From positions 1 to 64,000 of the forward strand of contig JAZKEQ010000013.1 of the NCBI GenBank assembly GCA_040386935.1: 64,000 nucleotides of DNA, written 5' to 3'. Positions 50,342 to 59,622 of this stretch are shown in pieces; the stretch's first letter is position 1, and each line of letters opens with the position of its first letter. Under the pieces are notes generated by a model. That model searched no databases and was not told the origin of the DNA. It saw only the letters and a list, made by a program, of their open reading frames with translations. Made by a program: the position numbers and the translations under genes. This DNA is from JABMMZ01 sp040386935 (lineage in GTDB: Bacteria; Bacteroidota; Bacteroidia; NS11-12g; UBA955).

Positions 50342-51439
50342 ATGCTTACAATTAGCCCGATTTCCTTTCTTAAAAAAGCCTCTTTAGTGCTGGTATTAGT
50401 GACTGTAGCTTCATGCAAAGACAACAAACCCGGCCCGGACAATCCGGGTCCATCTGTCCCTACTACCTATAATTTCTCTAACGTTTCTTATACCGGTCAG
50501 ACCCAACGCTTGTCGATGTTGGATTCTATTACCAAATACATGAGTACTGCCAATACCGGCATGACATTAAATGCCATTACATTGAAAAACATGTATGCCA
50601 ATTCAGGCAATCCTTTTAACAACGCAACGCTTGATGCGAGTGGCAAACAGTTGAAAAATAAAACTTATGCAGGCGACCAGATGTATTTCGACAACCTATT
50701 TGATTCAATTGCCGCTAACAGTTTAGCCGGTAACAAAACAGGTTCAAACGGTGTAGCAGGTTTAGTGGCAAGTACTGTTAATCCTTCTAAAAAATATTTA
50801 TTTAATGCCAATGGTGTTGAATATGCTCAGGTGATCAGAAAACAATTAATGGGTGCTGTATTTTATTACCAAGCTTTAGAAACTTACTTAGCGCAACTGG
50901 CAACTAAAGACAACAATACTATAGTAACAGGTGAAGGTACAGTAATGGAACACAGCTGCGATGAAGCATTCGGATACTTCGGTGTTCCGGTTGATTTCCC
51001 AACAAACTTAACCGGTTTAAGATACTGGGGTTCATACGCTAATCAGGTGAATAAAGCGACTTCCTCTAATGCTAACATGATGAATGCTTTCCTTAAATTA
51101 AGAAACGCAATTTCTACTAAAGATTATACAACCCGCGATGCGCAAATTATTGTAGTTCGTGAAGAGTGGGAAAAAATGGTAGCTGCTTCAGCTATTCTTG
51201 AATTGACAGAAGCTAAAAAAGCATTCTCGGATGATGCAGTGCGCAACCACTATTTATCTGAAGGCATTGGTTTTATTCATTCATTAAAATACAACACTTA
51301 TAAAAAAATTACTCAAAGCCAAATAGATGCCGCAGTCAATGCACTTGGCACTAATCTATACGATATTTCAACTACTAAAATTGACAATGCCATTGGCATC
51401 ATTAACGGTGTTTACGGTTTAAATTTGAGCGCTTTTTAA
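50342..51439 (+). CDS. DUF4856 (imelysin-related) lipoprotein
   Basis: A 365-residue lipoprotein with a lipobox (VTVASC). The helical body has MEHSCDEAFGYFGVPVDFPTNLTGLRYWGSYANQVN and AQIIVVREEWEKMVAASAILEL, the DUF4856 pattern. DUF4856 proteins resemble imelysins, which are iron-regulated surface proteins. It is the first gene of the four-gene operon, and its stop is 20 bp before the imelysin start. Confidence 0.88.
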   Translation: MLTISPISFLKKASLVLVLVTVASCKDNKPGPDNPGPSVPTTYNFSNVSYTGQTQRLSMLDSITKYMSTANTGMTLNAITLKNMYANSGNPFNNATLDASGKQLKNKTYAGDQMYFDNLFDSIAANSLAGNKTGSNGVAGLVASTVNPSKKYLFNANGVEYAQVIRKQLMGAVFYYQALETYLAQLATKDNNTIVTGEGTVMEHSCDEAFGYFGVPVDFPTNLTGLRYWGSYANQVNKATSSNANMMNAFLKLRNAISTKDYTTRDAQIIVVREEWEKMVAASAILELTEAKKAFSDDAVRNHYLSEGIGFIHSLKYNTYKKITQSQIDAAVNALGTNLYDISTTKIDNAIGIINGVYGLNLSAF

Positions 51440-51458
51440 TTCATTGCATAACGAACAC

Positions 51459-52571
51459 ATGTCATTATCAAAAATATCTCTCCGTCTTTTTATTCTAGTT
51501 CTTACAGGTTCTGTATTGCTGACAGCCTGTAAAGAAAAAGAAAAGGATAAACCGGGTGATACGTTTGATAAAGCCGGCATATTGACCAATCTCTCCGACA
51601 ATCTGATAATGCCTGCTTATGCAGATTTGAAAAAAGCCGTTGACTCATTAGTTGTTGCCAACAATAACTTTTCAACCGACTTAACTTTTCAATCATTTGT
51701 TGAATTACAAACAAAATTCAAATCTGCATACTCAGCTTATCAATGGTGTTCAACTTCGGAATTTGGCCCTGCAGAATCAGAAATCATTCGCGCCAGTTTC
51801 AATACATTTCCCTGCGATGAAGGACAGATCATCAATAATTACACTACAGGCACTTATGACCTTGGATCGGCATCCAATATAGATGCAAAAGGATTCCCTG
51901 CTATTGATTACTTATTGCACAAATCAGGTTCCGACAACAGCAAAAACTTTTCGATGCTCAGCAACTCAAGCCCATCAATCAGTTATCTGACAGCATTGAT
52001 TGCAGAATTAAAAACTAAAACAGACATAGTGAATACAACATGGTCAAATGGCTATCGGGCAACTTTTTCTAATAACACGGGAACTGATGCCGGTGGTTCA
52101 GTTGGCTTACTTGTCAATCAATTAAACTACGATTTCGAATTGCTAAAAAATGCCAAAATAGGTATTCCATTAGGCAAAAGAACATTAGGCACTCCAATGC
52201 CTGAAAAAATTGAGGGCTATTACAGTGAAACGTCTTTGCAATTGATTACTGAACAAATCAAAAGCATTGAAAACATGTATTTGGGTCGCAGCAAAAGCGG
52301 CATTGATGGCAAAGGACTCGATGACTATCTTGACCACATCAATGCACAATACAATTCAGGTTCATTGAATACAGCCATTAAAAACAAATTCATTTCTGTT
52401 AAAACAAAACTTGCGGCTATTCCTGAAAGTTTAGCAAATTCTGTGGTAAACAATCAGGCCATAGTTGATGCGGCCTATGCAGAAATGCAACAATTAGTGG
52501 TTCTACTCAAAGTAGATATGCCATCGGCTCTAGGCGTTTTAATTACATATCAGGACAATGACGGAGATTAA
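51459..52571 (+). CDS. imelysin (M75-like) family lipoprotein
   Basis: A 370-residue lipoprotein from ATG 51459; an in-frame TTG at 51444 is less likely. The lipobox is LLTAC. The two-repeat helical imelysin body has STSEFGPAESEIIRASFNTFPCDEGQIINN, KGFPAIDYLLHK and the end ALGVLITYQDNDGD. I do not find the GxHxxE motif of catalytic or iron-binding M75 members, which is common in this phylum. Likely a surface or periplasmic iron/heme-binding protein. Confidence 0.88.
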   Translation: MSLSKISLRLFILVLTGSVLLTACKEKEKDKPGDTFDKAGILTNLSDNLIMPAYADLKKAVDSLVVANNNFSTDLTFQSFVELQTKFKSAYSAYQWCSTSEFGPAESEIIRASFNTFPCDEGQIINNYTTGTYDLGSASNIDAKGFPAIDYLLHKSGSDNSKNFSMLSNSSPSISYLTALIAELKTKTDIVNTTWSNGYRATFSNNTGTDAGGSVGLLVNQLNYDFELLKNAKIGIPLGKRTLGTPMPEKIEGYYSETSLQLITEQIKSIENMYLGRSKSGIDGKGLDDYLDHINAQYNSGSLNTAIKNKFISVKTKLAAIPESLANSVVNNQAIVDAAYAEMQQLVVLLKVDMPSALGVLITYQDNDGD

Positions 52572-52574
52572 CAA

Positions 52575-53957
52575 TTGAGTCAAGATCAAACAAATAGCTT
52601 CCATCAGTTTTTAAACACACGGGTGCACATTGCACCTCTGGCAGTATTTCGCATTTTGTTCGGAGCCATGATGTTTGCCTCTACACTCCGATTCATGCTG
52701 AAAGGCTGGGTGTATGACTTGTACATCAAGCCCCAATTTTATTTTAAATACTACGGTTTTGAATGGGTGCAACCATTCGACAGCGTTGGCATGTATACCT
52801 TATTTGTCATAATGGCTATAGCTGCACTGTTAATAATGCTGGGTTACAAGTACCGACTTGCGACCCTTCTCTTTTTTTTAAGCTTTACCTATGTAGAACT
52901 CATTGACAAAAGCAATTACCTCAACCATTACTACTTTGTAAGCATTGTTTCATTTCTTTTAATACTGTTACCTGCGGGGCGGTATTTTTCAATTGACACT
53001 TATTTAAATCCGTTAAAAACCGTTACACACATTCCCCGCTGGCTGATGCTGCCATTGCAATTGCAAATGGGACTGGTATACTTTTTTGCAGGTGTTGCGA
53101 AAATCAATGCCGACTGGCTATTGCATGCGCTGCCATTGCGAATATGGTTACCGCCTCATACCAACCTGCCTATCATTGGTGGTTTTATGGAAGAATTATG
53201 GGTGGCCTATCTCTTCAGTTGGTTTGGCGCCATTTATGATTTGAGCATTCCGTTCTTATTGATTTTCAAACGCACCCGAACCATCGCCTACGGACTGGTT
53301 ATTATTTTCCATATTGCAACTGCCATTTTATTTCCAATTGGCATGTTTCCATACATCATGATTATTTGCACATTGATATTCTTTTCTGAAAGTTTTCATT
53401 TGCGCTTTATACAAATTATACAACAACTGATTGAAAGTTTGCATTTGTATAAATCAGAAAATAGAGTTTCAGAAATCAAACCTTATTTATTCTCTATTCG
53501 TCTTAAAAAAATTTTAACTCTGGTCCTCATCACCCATTTTTCAATACAACTGTTTATGCCTTTCCGCTACTTATTATACCCGGGGAAACTTTTCTGGACA
53601 GAACAGGGTTACCGCTTCTCGTGGCGCGTTATGTTAATGGAGAAAGCAGGCAAAACATTCTTTTATGTGAAAGACAAAACCACTCAAAAAAGTGGTGAGG
53701 TTATGATGAGCGAAATATTAACACCCAATCAAGAAAAGATGATGGCTACTCAGCCTGATATGATATTACAATACGCCCACTTCTTGAAACAAAAATATCA
53801 AGAACAGGGCATCGCTAATCCTGAAATAAAAGTTTTGAGTTATGTTAGTTTAAATGGCAGTGGCAGTCGCTTATTTATTGACTCTTCAGTAGACTTAACA
53901 ACTCAAAAAGAAAGTTTCAGAAACAAAACATGGATACTCCCATTTACTACAAACTAA
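52575..53957 (+). CDS. HTTM-domain membrane protein (VKGC-like)
   Basis: A 460-residue protein starting at TTG, 3 bp after the imelysin stop. About eight membrane helices contain the HTTM fold: HIAPLAVFRILFGAMMFASTLRFMLKGW, LLPAGRYFSIDTYLNPL, LPLQLQMGLVYFFAGVAKINADWLLHALPLRIWL. HTTM proteins are relatives of vitamin-K-dependent gamma-carboxylase. The role in an iron operon is unknown; it may act on its neighbours in the envelope. Confidence 0.9.
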   Translation: MSQDQTNSFHQFLNTRVHIAPLAVFRILFGAMMFASTLRFMLKGWVYDLYIKPQFYFKYYGFEWVQPFDSVGMYTLFVIMAIAALLIMLGYKYRLATLLFFLSFTYVELIDKSNYLNHYYFVSIVSFLLILLPAGRYFSIDTYLNPLKTVTHIPRWLMLPLQLQMGLVYFFAGVAKINADWLLHALPLRIWLPPHTNLPIIGGFMEELWVAYLFSWFGAIYDLSIPFLLIFKRTRTIAYGLVIIFHIATAILFPIGMFPYIMIICTLIFFSESFHLRFIQIIQQLIESLHLYKSENRVSEIKPYLFSIRLKKILTLVLITHFSIQLFMPFRYLLYPGKLFWTEQGYRFSWRVMLMEKAGKTFFYVKDKTTQKSGEVMMSEILTPNQEKMMATQPDMILQYAHFLKQKYQEQGIANPEIKVLSYVSLNGSGSRLFIDSSVDLTTQKESFRNKTWILPFTTN

Positions 53958-53961
53958 CTGA

Positions 53962-56178
53962 ATGTCATTTTATCGCCTAACCATATCTCTTATTTTAATC
54001 AGCTTGCATGGCATTGTACAGGCACAACACAAAGGAGTAAAGGATAGCATTAAGCACAATAAGGACACTGTATTCAGCATGAATACCCTCATTATTGAAA
54101 CAGACAGGATTAAACAAACTCACCTCAATCAACTGGAAGGCACAGCCATATATGCCGGCAAGAAAAGTGAAGTGATACTACTGAGCAACACGGCAGGCAA
54201 TACGGCAACAAACAACGCCCGTCAGATATACAACAAAATAGCCGGTCTTAATATTTGGGAAAGTGATGGAGCCGGTATGCAGTTAGGCATTGGCGGTCGT
54301 GGATTAAATCCCAATCGCGTTTCGAATTTCAACACCCGTCAAAATGGATACGACATCAGTGCAGACGCTTTGGGCTATCCCGAAAGTTATTACTCACCGC
54401 CTACCGAGGCATTGGAACGCATTGAAGTTGTTAGAGGTGCTGCATCATTGCAATACGGTACACAGTTTGGTGGATTTATCAATTTTAAATTCAAACAACC
54501 TCCCCCTGATAAAGTATTTCAGATAGAAGCCAGACAAACTATCGCATCATTTGGTTTTTACAATGCCTATACAAGCATTGCAGGCACAAAAAACAAATTC
54601 AGTTACTTTGCCTTTCACCAATACAAAAGAGGTGATGGATGGCGCAAGAATTCAGAATTCAATGTGCACACCGCCCACGCTTCAGTCAGTTATAAATTTA
54701 CTTCTAAAATAAAACTAACGGCTGAATACACTTTCATGGATTACTTGACACATCAGGCCGGTGGTTTGACTGACAATCAATTTAAAACCAATCCCCGTGA
54801 ATCATACCGTTCGCGTAACTGGTTCAAAGTAAACTGGAATCTGGCGGCATTGAATCTCGACTACAATATCTCATCAAATGCACGATTAAATTTCAGAATG
54901 TTCGGTTTGTACGCACAGCGAGATGCTCTGGGTTTTCTAGGATTTATTAACCGCACCGACCCTATGCAAGAGCGCGATTTATTGCAGGATAAATTCAGAA
55001 ATACCGGTGCTGAATTGCGCTATGTATACCGTTATAAATTGCACAACCAAATTTCCACTTTACTAGTAGGATCAAGACTTTACAAAGGATTTACATTTCG
55101 CAAACAGGGCTATGGCAGCAAAGGTAGCGATGCAGATTTCAACTACCTCAATCCCGGTGATTTGGAACACTCCGACTATAAATTTCCCAGTGGCAACACC
55201 GCAGTATTTGCAGAAAATATTTTCAAACTTTCTCCTCGCATGACCGTCACTCCCGGCTTGCGTATGGAACACATCTCCACACAATCTATCGGTTATTACA
55301 ACGAACAATATACCGACCTGGCAGGCAATATTATTTACAAAAACAAAGTTGAGGACAATCGCAACAGCAAACGTAATTTCCTTTTGGCAGGCTTGGGAAT
55401 CAGTTATAAAATAACACCAACCATTGAAACCTACGCCAACTTTTCACAAAACTACCGATCAATTAATTTCAATGACATGCGCATTGTTAATCCCAATTCA
55501 AGAGTTGACAATAACTTAAAAGATGAAACAGGGTTCTCCACAGATTGGGGCATACGCGGAAATTTGAAAAAAAACATCACCTTCGACATCAGTGCTTTTT
55601 ATTTGAGATACAACAATCGCATCGGTGCCATATTTCTTGTTGATTCATTTACTTACCAACCCTATCGCTACCGCACCAATATTTCCGATTCACGCAATAT
55701 CGGGATAGAATCATTGGTGGAGGTAGATGCAATGGGATTATTATTTAAAAAGAAACACAAATTGGGTATAACAGTATTTGGGAATTTTTCATTTATTGAC
55801 GCCCGCTATACTGACAGCAAACAAGCTGCATTCACCAATAAAAAAGTAGAATTTGTTCCAAAAACAATTTTACGAACAGGCATTAGTTTCAGTTATCAAA
55901 CATTTAAACTCACTTATCAGTTTGCACATACAGGCGATCAATTTACTGACGCTTCAAACACCGTTTATTCTGCCAATGCTGTCACCGGATTAATTCCTGC
56001 TTATACTGTGATGGACCTTGCCATAAGCTATCAATACAAAAAAATATCACTGGCAACCGGCATCAACAATCTGAGCAATAATATGTACTTTACAAGACGT
56101 GCTGATGGCTATCCCGGGCCTGGCATTATCCCTTCTGATGGTCGCAGCGTTTACCTAACGCTTGGTGTAAAAATTTAA
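53962..56178 (+). CDS. TonB-dependent outer-membrane receptor
   Basis: A 738-residue receptor with a signal peptide (ending IVQAQ). The plug domain has TATNNARQIYNKIAGLNIWESDGAGMQLGIGGRGLNPNR and EALERIEVVRGAASLQYGTQFGGFINF. A long beta-barrel ends in the usual hydrophobic strand. No carboxypeptidase-like N-terminal domain is present. It most likely imports a ferric chelate, heme or similar, given the imelysin neighbours. It ends 4 bp from the stop of the next, convergent gene. Confidence 0.92.
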   Translation: MSFYRLTISLILISLHGIVQAQHKGVKDSIKHNKDTVFSMNTLIIETDRIKQTHLNQLEGTAIYAGKKSEVILLSNTAGNTATNNARQIYNKIAGLNIWESDGAGMQLGIGGRGLNPNRVSNFNTRQNGYDISADALGYPESYYSPPTEALERIEVVRGAASLQYGTQFGGFINFKFKQPPPDKVFQIEARQTIASFGFYNAYTSIAGTKNKFSYFAFHQYKRGDGWRKNSEFNVHTAHASVSYKFTSKIKLTAEYTFMDYLTHQAGGLTDNQFKTNPRESYRSRNWFKVNWNLAALNLDYNISSNARLNFRMFGLYAQRDALGFLGFINRTDPMQERDLLQDKFRNTGAELRYVYRYKLHNQISTLLVGSRLYKGFTFRKQGYGSKGSDADFNYLNPGDLEHSDYKFPSGNTAVFAENIFKLSPRMTVTPGLRMEHISTQSIGYYNEQYTDLAGNIIYKNKVEDNRNSKRNFLLAGLGISYKITPTIETYANFSQNYRSINFNDMRIVNPNSRVDNNLKDETGFSTDWGIRGNLKKNITFDISAFYLRYNNRIGAIFLVDSFTYQPYRYRTNISDSRNIGIESLVEVDAMGLLFKKKHKLGITVFGNFSFIDARYTDSKQAAFTNKKVEFVPKTILRTGISFSYQTFKLTYQFAHTGDQFTDASNTVYSANAVTGLIPAYTVMDLAISYQYKKISLATGINNLSNNMYFTRRADGYPGPGIIPSDGRSVYLTLGVKI

Positions 56179-56182
56179 GATT

Positions 56183-59100
56183 TTAAAACAAATACCTCGC
56201 TTCGGCTCTGCCGATGTGAATGGTTTTAAATGTCTGTGTTTTGCGCCCCTCGTAGGTGAGGTTAATTTGAATATTGCCCGCTACTTTACCACCAAAACCC
56301 AGATTCCATGTAAGGTTATTGCCATTGCTTAATCCATTCAGTAAATCAAAAGCGAGGGGACTGTTTGAGTTACCTTTGTAATTGATGCTGTGATAGGTAA
56401 ATTTCGCATCGATGTTTCCCTTGTTTACTACAAAGTAACGCACCTCAGTTCCAAGCTCAGCAATATAGGCTTCTTCACCACCCAATTCTTTGGCGTTAAA
56501 TGCCTCTAAGTATTTATAAAACAATCCCATTCTAAAACCTTTGATGTGCTGATAAAACAATTCAGGAAACACTGAACGCGTATTGTAATTGTAATTCCTA
56601 TTGACAAAAAACTGATTGGTATTGGTTTTATTCTGCATTTCAAACGCATTCACTAAATTGACTGCTTTACTGAAACTGTAACGCACAATCATGTTTTGTT
56701 TGTCGATTTTACGCCACTCAAATCCGCTGTTTAAAAATGTTTTGGTGCGCCCGGTTTGAATGGTATGCTCGATTCCAAACTTGGCACTGGTGCGATTGTA
56801 AAAAGTAGTTTGTTTGATTAAGCTACTGACTGCAATCAATGAGGTGTCTGCCACATCCAATTTAAAAGGATTGATGATTGTAGAGAATCTATTATCTGTT
56901 ATTTTGCGATCAGCTTTATACGAAGTGATGGTATTGAAACGCGACAGTGAGCGCTTAAACCAGCGTTTGGTTTGCCACGACTGAGGAGCCTGAATGCGCA
57001 GCGTTTGATTGAATTCATTGGTATTACTTCTTATGAATTCATTGGTAGGAATGTATACTTTTACATAACGTCCCTGATCGGTATAGGTAGCCAATTCAAA
57101 CTCATTCAATTCTTCGATGCCATTGCCATTATAATCAACCCAGGTATAATTACCCTGACCCGGCTGTACCAATGTAAAAGTAAATTGCCGCTTTTGCTCA
57201 CGACCTGTACCAATTTGGTAGTAGGTAGTGGTTGATACTACTCTTTTAAACAGATTGGCACTGTGCTCAATTCTATTCAGAATAGTTTGTTCAGCATCGG
57301 GTGAAGTAACATTTTTAATATTCCGAAAATTAGTGGTAACACTTAGTCGGTTGCTCTTTGCGCTGTTGTACTCTGCTGTTGATGTGGCATTGTACGCAAC
57401 TGCCGACTGTGCAAGCGATTGCTGTTCCGGCAAATAATCTGTGCGGGCTGATCCTTCTAATTTATACTTCCATCGCAGTGTATTCACACTTTGAATATAA
57501 GCAGAAACCTGATTGAAAGCATAAGTTCCAAAGGCCAGATTGTTACTTGTATCAATCATAAACAAACTTTGCTCAGTACTGGCTTCAGAACCAATTTTTA
57601 ATTTTTTAAATGTATAGCCTATTCCGGCTCGATACCGACTGAATTGATTGGTTTGCTTAATACCGGTTGTACGATTATCAGTAGTTTGCAATTCTGTTTG
57701 ACTCAGTAACTGCAATTGTTTTCCTGTATACGCCAACTCACCAACCCCGCGATAACCGGCAAACAACTTATCCTTATTGTAATTGGATAATTCTATGGTC
57801 AGTTTTGTTTTTTCTTTATAGGTTGCCGATGATTTAACAGCACCTATCAGCTCATTCAGTCCACCTTTCTGATTGCCATTATTATTCAGTTGTCGGTTCC
57901 AAATCCTGTCGAATTCTACTGCGCGATAACGCTCTACATAATTGAAATTCTTATTGGCAAATTCCACTTTTACTTCGTTGTCAAATTGAAAATCCCTGTA
58001 TTTGATCCCTTTTTGTGTAAAGCTTGTAAACAATCCAAATCCATCATCATCTCTTTTATCCAATGCACTGAGTGTGTTTTTATCAAATTTCGAATATGCC
58101 CCTTCTAATTTAAGAGTGGTTTGCTTATTGACTTTCAAAGTACTTGAAGCTGTTAACATCTGCATTTTATTTGGCGCCACAAGTTCAATATAAGGCTCAT
58201 AACTTCCCTGTGGCTGGCCGCTAACAGGTTCAACCCAGGCATACACCCTGCCATTAGATGAACTGGCTACAGAAATATAATTCCCTTTGCCAGTGCCTAC
58301 CAAAGAAAAACTGACCGTATAAAATGTATCAGATGACCCTTCAGTGGCCTGAATAAATATAGGATAACCCAATGAATCAATTTTGCGGTACATCACTCTG
58401 TCTTTTTGAAAAACAGTATATGTTTTTAAGTTCTGATATAAGGCCTGACCATCGCCTGCATTCTCGAGAATTTTAGTAATATTATTTCTGTTTGATGTAT
58501 CTGTTGGCTGTTGCTTATTGTCCTGTTCGCTGAAATACTGAATACTGGTGAGCCATTTTCCTTTTTTAAAATCATGTCCTGTTTGCAACACTGAACGGGC
58601 ATAATTGCGGTCGCTGTACTGAAATTCTACCACTATCCTGCTGTATTGTGTAATTAACTTGCGGGGCATAAAAGTTAATTCACCCGTGTTGTAATCGATG
58701 ACATAATCATTTTGCTGACCTCTGCTTAATTTCTCACCATCGACATACACCACTTCTGTTCCTGAAATAATGATGATGTTCAATTCATTGTTGGCGCCTG
58801 ATAATCTGTAAGGACCTTGATTGCCCTCACTTCCCTGAATTTCATTTCTCACAAATCTTCCACGCGAAACAGCTGCATCGGCATGCATGTGGTACTGTAA
58901 TTTATTACCCATTCGATGATCGAATTGTACACCTCTCGATTTTTTATTGTACTTCATGAAATAATTACCGGTGTTTGACCGCATCAGCACATCACCCACT
59001 GTTAATGCGCTGCTGTCTTTCTGAAGTGTGATGTACACTTTATCAAAGTCTTGTATTTGCTGGGTATTCCCATCGGGTTGTATGGGATTGTTTTCATCAC

Positions 59101-59617
59101 TGATGGCGGCTAAAATAGAAATTCCCTTACCCAAATTACCGCTCAGTTGTAAATTTAAATTGCTATTGACAACAACATCCTGATTGTTACCAAACCCTAA
59201 TCCCCGGGCAATATTACCATTGATATTTAACCCCGAATTACCAAATAACAAACTCGAATTATCCTGCCTGTAATCGTAAAAGTTTTCAGGACGTGGAATA
59301 TCAGTAGGCTCTATCATCAAAGGGTTTTTGTGGGTATAACTCTTACTGATATTAACCTGAATGATGCGGTAGTAAATTTTAATGGCACCTTTAAGCACAG
59401 TGGTATCAATTATCAGGCAACCCCTTCTCTCATTGAATTGATAGCCCTTTTCAATTAATTCACCTTGCTTAAATACGAATACGGAATTGGCCACCACCGG
59501 CATTGAATCCAATTTCAGAGTATCTGCATTCACCCGCCACTCGCGTATTTTTAGCGTTTGTGCATTCATTTGAATGCCCGCCAACATTAGCAATATGAGG
59601 ACGTAGCAGTGTTTCAA
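56183..59617 (-). CDS. very large secreted/outer-membrane protein with SprA-like segments
   Basis: A 1144-residue protein starting at TTG. The signal peptide ends at MNAQ. Blocks such as NYARSVLQTGHDFKKGKWLTSIQYFSEQDN, YVIDYNTGELTFMPRKLITQYSRIVVEFQYSDRN and INGNIARGLGFGNNQDVVVNSNLNLQLSG resemble segments of the much longer SprA translocon protein, but the length is half of SprA. The C-terminus ends RAEARYLF, as in barrels. The function is unknown. It starts 5 bp after the giant sensor kinase stop in one operon. Confidence 0.75.
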   Translation of the reverse strand: MKHCYVLILLMLAGIQMNAQTLKIREWRVNADTLKLDSMPVVANSVFVFKQGELIEKGYQFNERRGCLIIDTTVLKGAIKIYYRIIQVNISKSYTHKNPLMIEPTDIPRPENFYDYRQDNSSLLFGNSGLNINGNIARGLGFGNNQDVVVNSNLNLQLSGNLGKGISILAAISDENNPIQPDGNTQQIQDFDKVYITLQKDSSALTVGDVLMRSNTGNYFMKYNKKSRGVQFDHRMGNKLQYHMHADAAVSRGRFVRNEIQGSEGNQGPYRLSGANNELNIIIISGTEVVYVDGEKLSRGQQNDYVIDYNTGELTFMPRKLITQYSRIVVEFQYSDRNYARSVLQTGHDFKKGKWLTSIQYFSEQDNKQQPTDTSNRNNITKILENAGDGQALYQNLKTYTVFQKDRVMYRKIDSLGYPIFIQATEGSSDTFYTVSFSLVGTGKGNYISVASSSNGRVYAWVEPVSGQPQGSYEPYIELVAPNKMQMLTASSTLKVNKQTTLKLEGAYSKFDKNTLSALDKRDDDGFGLFTSFTQKGIKYRDFQFDNEVKVEFANKNFNYVERYRAVEFDRIWNRQLNNNGNQKGGLNELIGAVKSSATYKEKTKLTIELSNYNKDKLFAGYRGVGELAYTGKQLQLLSQTELQTTDNRTTGIKQTNQFSRYRAGIGYTFKKLKIGSEASTEQSLFMIDTSNNLAFGTYAFNQVSAYIQSVNTLRWKYKLEGSARTDYLPEQQSLAQSAVAYNATSTAEYNSAKSNRLSVTTNFRNIKNVTSPDAEQTILNRIEHSANLFKRVVSTTTYYQIGTGREQKRQFTFTLVQPGQGNYTWVDYNGNGIEELNEFELATYTDQGRYVKVYIPTNEFIRSNTNEFNQTLRIQAPQSWQTKRWFKRSLSRFNTITSYKADRKITDNRFSTIINPFKLDVADTSLIAVSSLIKQTTFYNRTSAKFGIEHTIQTGRTKTFLNSGFEWRKIDKQNMIVRYSFSKAVNLVNAFEMQNKTNTNQFFVNRNYNYNTRSVFPELFYQHIKGFRMGLFYKYLEAFNAKELGGEEAYIAELGTEVRYFVVNKGNIDAKFTYHSINYKGNSNSPLAFDLLNGLSNGNNLTWNLGFGGKVAGNIQINLTYEGRKTQTFKTIHIGRAEARYLF

Positions 59618-59622
59618 TGGTT

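Noticed and set aside
56183..59617. Naming the 1144-residue protein SprA
   Set aside because: Some segments resemble SprA, but SprA is about twice as long; only a general similarity is supported.
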